Shown: one piece after another, positions 6,277-8,864 of the stretch
How the letters are laid out: each line of letters opens with the position of its first letter
Numbering within the stretch: position 1 is the first letter of the stretch
Origin: Nitrospirota bacterium
GTDB taxonomy: Bacteria > Nitrospirota > Nitrospiria > Nitrospirales > UBA8639
Length of the DNA stretch: 8,864 nucleotides
Direction of reading: 5' to 3'
NCBI GenBank assembly: GCA_003228495.1
Contig: QIDY01000197.1
Span: forward strand, 1 to 8,864
Notes under the pieces: generated by a model
The model's input: the letters and a program-made list of their open reading frames with translations, nothing else
Told to the model about the DNA's origin: nothing
The model's database searches: none
Program-made: the position numbers and the translations under genes

Positions 6277-7641
6277 TTAGGGTTGAAACGGGGACCATGA
6301 AGGTGAGCTCAGATGGGTACCCACCGATGAAATTTTTTCCAATCCTACTCCCTCGTTTGTGATGATATATAACTGACTTTCTCCTCTTCGTATGGAACTG
6401 AATACGAGGTGTCGGCCATTTGGAGCCCATGAAGGCGAGTCATCGATACTTTTACCACTCGTCAGTTGACGCCGTTCCCCCCCATCCGGGCTGATACGAC
6501 AGAGCTTAAATCCTTCGCCCGGTATTCGACAGACATACACGATCCAATCCCCTTTAGGAGACCATGCGGGCGCTGCATTGTAGTCTCCATCGTACGTTAA
6601 TCGTCTCACGTTGGAGCCCTCGGCATCCATGATATAAATTTGCGGGCGACCTCCGCGATCCGACGTGAAGGCCAGATGCCGTCCGTCCGGAGACCAGGAA
6701 GGGGACAAATCTGCGCTATGATGAGAGGTTAACTGCTTGTGACTTCCACTGTCCAATTCTACCTGATAGATGTCTGAATTGCCTTCTTGGGCTCGGGCAT
6801 ACGTGATTGATTTGCCATCGGGAGCGAATGTTGTGGTGATATTGAGACTGGCCGGGGACACCAGCACTTCCTCTCGGCCTGTTGCCAGTTCGCGTCGCAT
6901 GATTTGTTGTTTACGGTCTCGATAGGCGGTGTAAATGAGCGATTTGCGGTCTGGTGCCCATGTCGGCATGAGGTTGAGATACCCATCAGCTGTGACTTGT
7001 TGCGGATCATACCCGTCATAATCCATCACGAATAATTCGCGTCCGTTGTCTTTTTCGCCGACAAACGCGATCTTGGTTCGGGCAATGCCCTGTTCTCCCG
7101 TATAGCGATAGACCAGTTCATCGGCCCACCGGTGGGCCATGAGTCGTAGGAGAGCGTCGCTGGTTTTTAAGGAAAAGTACCGCTTGCCGGTGAGCACATC
7201 TTGATGTCCAAGATCGAAGGCGCAGGCATCAAAAATCAACCCTTCACCGCCACCGTTTTTCGTCCCGCCCATTCCTAATCTTCCCCAGGTCGATACGGTG
7301 ACTTTTTGAAAGTCGGATTCGAGAGTTGGAGAAAGACTGACACATTTATTTTCGAAAAATTCGCCCTTTGTGGAGGGCGAGATTGTAACAGCAAAGACCT
7401 GTGAGCGAGTGAGATCGTCTTTCAAAATAGATCGAACTTGGGTATGGGGTTGCTCTGAAATTTTTTGCTTTTGCTGTACGGGAGAGAATTCCATGACCCA
7501 GATAGGGATCTTTTGAAATTCTGATCTGGTGGCCTCCAGGATGGCTTCTTCTCCAAGAAGCAAAGATGGAAATACCAAGCTGAGCACACAAGAGGTACAG
7601 AGAGTAAACCGAACGATGTGATGGTGCAGAGTCTTCATCAT
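6277..7641 (-). CDS. tolB: Tol-Pal system beta-propeller protein TolB
   Basis: TolB is a soluble periplasmic protein that binds Pal and is released on contact with TolA. I place the start at the ATG at 7641 (454 residues), 10 bases after AAAAGGA; an upstream in-frame TTG at 7650 is only one base from that site. A Sec signal peptide covers about 1-30 (hydrophobic core about 14-29). The N-terminal alpha/beta domain spans about 31-180 and includes a Gly-rich loop (123-133). The C-terminal beta-propeller shows repeated WD40-like (PD40) signatures: TWAPD (227-231), FAPDGK (272-277), SWSPDG (315-320), AWSPKG (359-364), SWAPNG (404-409) and a final SWSP close to the end. SDRGGRPQIY (327-336) is a typical TolB sequence. 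Cys371 and Cys381 lie in one blade and could pair. Length is slightly above E. coli TolB (430). Context between tolA and pal confirms the call. Confidence 0.96.
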   Translation of the reverse strand: MMKTLHHHIVRFTLCTSCVLSLVFPSLLLGEEAILEATRSEFQKIPIWVMEFSPVQQKQKISEQPHTQVRSILKDDLTRSQVFAVTISPSTKGEFFENKCVSLSPTLESDFQKVTVSTWGRLGMGGTKNGGGEGLIFDACAFDLGHQDVLTGKRYFSLKTSDALLRLMAHRWADELVYRYTGEQGIARTKIAFVGEKDNGRELFVMDYDGYDPQQVTADGYLNLMPTWAPDRKSLIYTAYRDRKQQIMRRELATGREEVLVSPASLNITTTFAPDGKSITYARAQEGNSDIYQVELDSGSHKQLTSHHSADLSPSWSPDGRHLAFTSDRGGRPQIYIMDAEGSNVRRLTYDGDYNAAPAWSPKGDWIVYVCRIPGEGFKLCRISPDGGERRQLTSGKSIDDSPSWAPNGRHLVFSSIRRGESQLYIITNEGVGLEKISSVGTHLSSPSWSPFQP

Positions 7642-7651
7642 ACAGGCCAAG

Positions 7652-7658
7652 TCCTTTT
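7652..7658 (-). promoter_or_regulatory. Ribosome binding site of tolB, overlapping the upstream stop codon
   Basis: Coding-strand AAAAGGA, ten bases before the ATG at 7641. Its first bases are part of the TAA stop of the upstream TolA/TonB-like gene, so ribosomes finishing that gene arrive directly at the tolB site. This suggests translational coupling and favours ATG 7641 over TTG 7650. Confidence 0.65.
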
Positions 7659-8864
7659 AATCTTTAATAAATCGATATGTTACGTCGAAAAATGAATCCG
7701 AAATATCAGCTGGGAACGAGGGAAGAGGATTTACCGCTTGAACGGCACGTTGGGCCAAGGAATCGTAGTGAGAATTTCCCGAACTTTCAGCAATTTGAAG
7801 GCGAGAAATTTCTCCTAATCGGGAAATACGGAATTTCAGGACCACCAATGGGGTATTCGCTAACAATGGAAGTGCGACCCACTTATGATCAATCCTATCT
7901 TCCACCATCGCCAAGTACCGGTTTTTCCCGGGAGATGGCTTGGCCCCCGAACGTCCGGGGTTATCAGTCGCTTGCACTTCAAGCAATTGCAGTCGTTGCT
8001 TGATCGACTCGACCGGAGTCACCTCAGGTATAGACAGTTTTGCGATTTGTTGACCTATTTCTGATGGAGGAAGTTTTGTTGAAGGGAGAGTCGTCCTGGA
8101 TGGTTTCGTTCGTTGTGGAAAAACCTGTTTGGGAGGTAGTGTTCGCGTTGTCGATTTGAGTCCTTCCATCAATTTTTTGACCGTCTCCGTCATTTTGGGT
8201 TGGGTTGGTATGGAGGATTTCGGTCGTGGCGATTCGGAAATTTTTGCCAATGGAGGAGCTGAGATTTTCGGTGGGGACGACTTCGGCTCCGCCTGTGTTG
8301 TCGATGGTTTGCGAGATATCTTTGGTGCGCTGAGCACTCGAGCAGGGTTTGGAATATCGGGAAGATTACGTTTGAGCGTTTCCTCTATCTTGGAGGGCGG
8401 TAGGGTCTTGGCTGGTGTCCTTGCTGGCTGCGCCCGCTGGAATGGCGTGATCGCGCTTAAGGATGGAATTGCTGGTGCGGGTCTCACTGCCGGTTGAACC
8501 TTGGGCGTCGGAATAGCTGGATTGGGAGATGGTCGTAATGGCGGTTTTTTCGTGGCCTGAGCCTTTTTTTGTATTGCGGTCGAAGGGGGCGTTGAGGGAA
8601 TTTTCAAGGGCTCCCTACGTTGTAAACGTTTGGGGCGAGATATTGTTGGGGGAGCCGAAGGTAATTGAAGCTTATCAAGCAAGGGGGACTGATCTTCAAA
8701 TGGCTGAAGGTTTGTTTTTTGGGATGGGATGGGTATTGAAGTCGCTTCTCGTTTTTGGGGAACGACAATGGAGTTAATTGCCCCACCCAATGATTCAGAT
8801 AATCGTTCCAAAGCCGATTCAGTTGGTAACGGAGGAAGAGTGTCTTCCACTGGTGGCGCAGTTG
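7657..8864 (-). CDS. tolA: TolA/TonB-type energy-transducing protein (N-terminus off right edge)
   Basis: The reading frame is open to the window edge: codons before the GTG at 8850 read TAPP, in keeping with the following proline-rich sequence. The GTG is therefore probably not the start, and the N-terminal membrane anchor lies outside. Counting from that GTG, about 31-310 is a linker rich in Pro, Lys, Arg, Ser and Thr with basic residues far outnumbering acidic ones. A possible helix lies at about 262-295. The C-terminal domain (about 311-395) fits the TonB_C/TolA_C fold: YLAMVEDRIDHKW (312-324), VVLKFRISRLGEI (336-348), AESSGN (354-359), YDSLAQRAV (362-370) and a final F-x-V-TYRF strand. 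Such proteins use TolQR or ExbBD energy to act on periplasmic partners. Position directly before tolB argues for TolA, although E. coli TolA has an Ala-rich helical linker whereas this one looks TonB-like. Confidence 0.8.
   Translation of the reverse strand, partial: TAPPVEDTLPPLPTESALERLSESLGGAINSIVVPQKREATSIPIPSQKTNLQPFEDQSPLLDKLQLPSAPPTISRPKRLQRREPLKIPSTPPSTAIQKKAQATKKPPLRPSPNPAIPTPKVQPAVRPAPAIPSLSAITPFQRAQPARTPAKTLPPSKIEETLKRNLPDIPNPARVLSAPKISRKPSTTQAEPKSSPPKISAPPLAKISESPRPKSSIPTQPKMTETVKKLMEGLKSTTRTLPPKQVFPQRTKPSRTTLPSTKLPPSEIGQQIAKLSIPEVTPVESIKQRLQLLEVQATDNPGRSGAKPSPGKNRYLAMVEDRIDHKWVALPLLANTPLVVLKFRISRLGEISRLQIAESSGNSHYDSLAQRAVQAVNPLPSFPADISDSFFDVTYRFIKD

Noticed and set aside
6277..7650. 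WD40-like propeller as a prolyl oligopeptidase-type peptidase
   Set aside because: The protein ends directly after the propeller with no alpha/beta hydrolase domain or catalytic Ser motif; the N-terminal domain and the neighbours fit TolB.
8129..8497. 122-codon open frame on the plus strand
   Set aside because: It lies opposite the Pro/Lys-rich linker of the TolA-like gene, whose composition keeps the opposite strand open; the translated sequence is Gly/Val-rich with no family likeness and no ribosome binding site.

Overview
The window is a piece of the cell-envelope gene cluster of a Gram-negative (diderm) bacterium. All seven genes lie on the minus strand, so transcription runs from the right edge to the left edge. 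The order is tolA-like (5' end off the window), tolB, pal, a 623-residue coiled-coil lipoprotein I cannot name, cpoB (ybgF), mutL, and the 5' half of miaA, which runs off the left edge. Base composition looks near 50% GC and codon use looks uniform, with no mobile element, RNA gene or CRISPR array. Together, the Pal type with a cysteine pair before the NRR motif, the MutL with an intact endonuclease site, and the TonB-like TolA make me suspect Nitrospirota or a similar deep-branching diderm. This is a guess from protein style, not a demonstrated placement.

Right part (5257-8864): the Tol-Pal machine. The TolA/TonB-type protein carries proton-motive energy across the periplasm, TolB is the soluble beta-propeller, and Pal is the outer-membrane lipoprotein that binds peptidoglycan. 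Spacing is tight. The tolB ribosome binding site overlaps the tolA stop codon, and pal has a strong AAAGGAG site. tolQ and tolR would be expected just beyond the right edge. Middle part (2342-5231): the very long Gln-rich coiled-coil protein sits between pal and cpoB, where E. coli has nothing. It is followed by CpoB, the TPR protein that links Tol-Pal to peptidoglycan synthesis. Left part (1-2279): mutL (mismatch repair) and miaA (tRNA isopentenyl transfer), a pair that is adjacent in many bacteria.

The most interesting object is the coiled-coil protein (3360-5231). It has a probable lipid anchor at its only cysteine and just two prolines in the mature chain. It shows a clear internal repeat of about 103 residues, and ends in a lysine-rich tail reminiscent of Braun's lipoprotein. 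Next in interest is the linker of Pal, which has about 118 consecutive residues with no lysine or arginine and about 26 acidic residues. It faces a TolA linker that is strongly basic. No stretch longer than 300 bases lacks a gene; the longest gap is 115 bases, upstream of cpoB.
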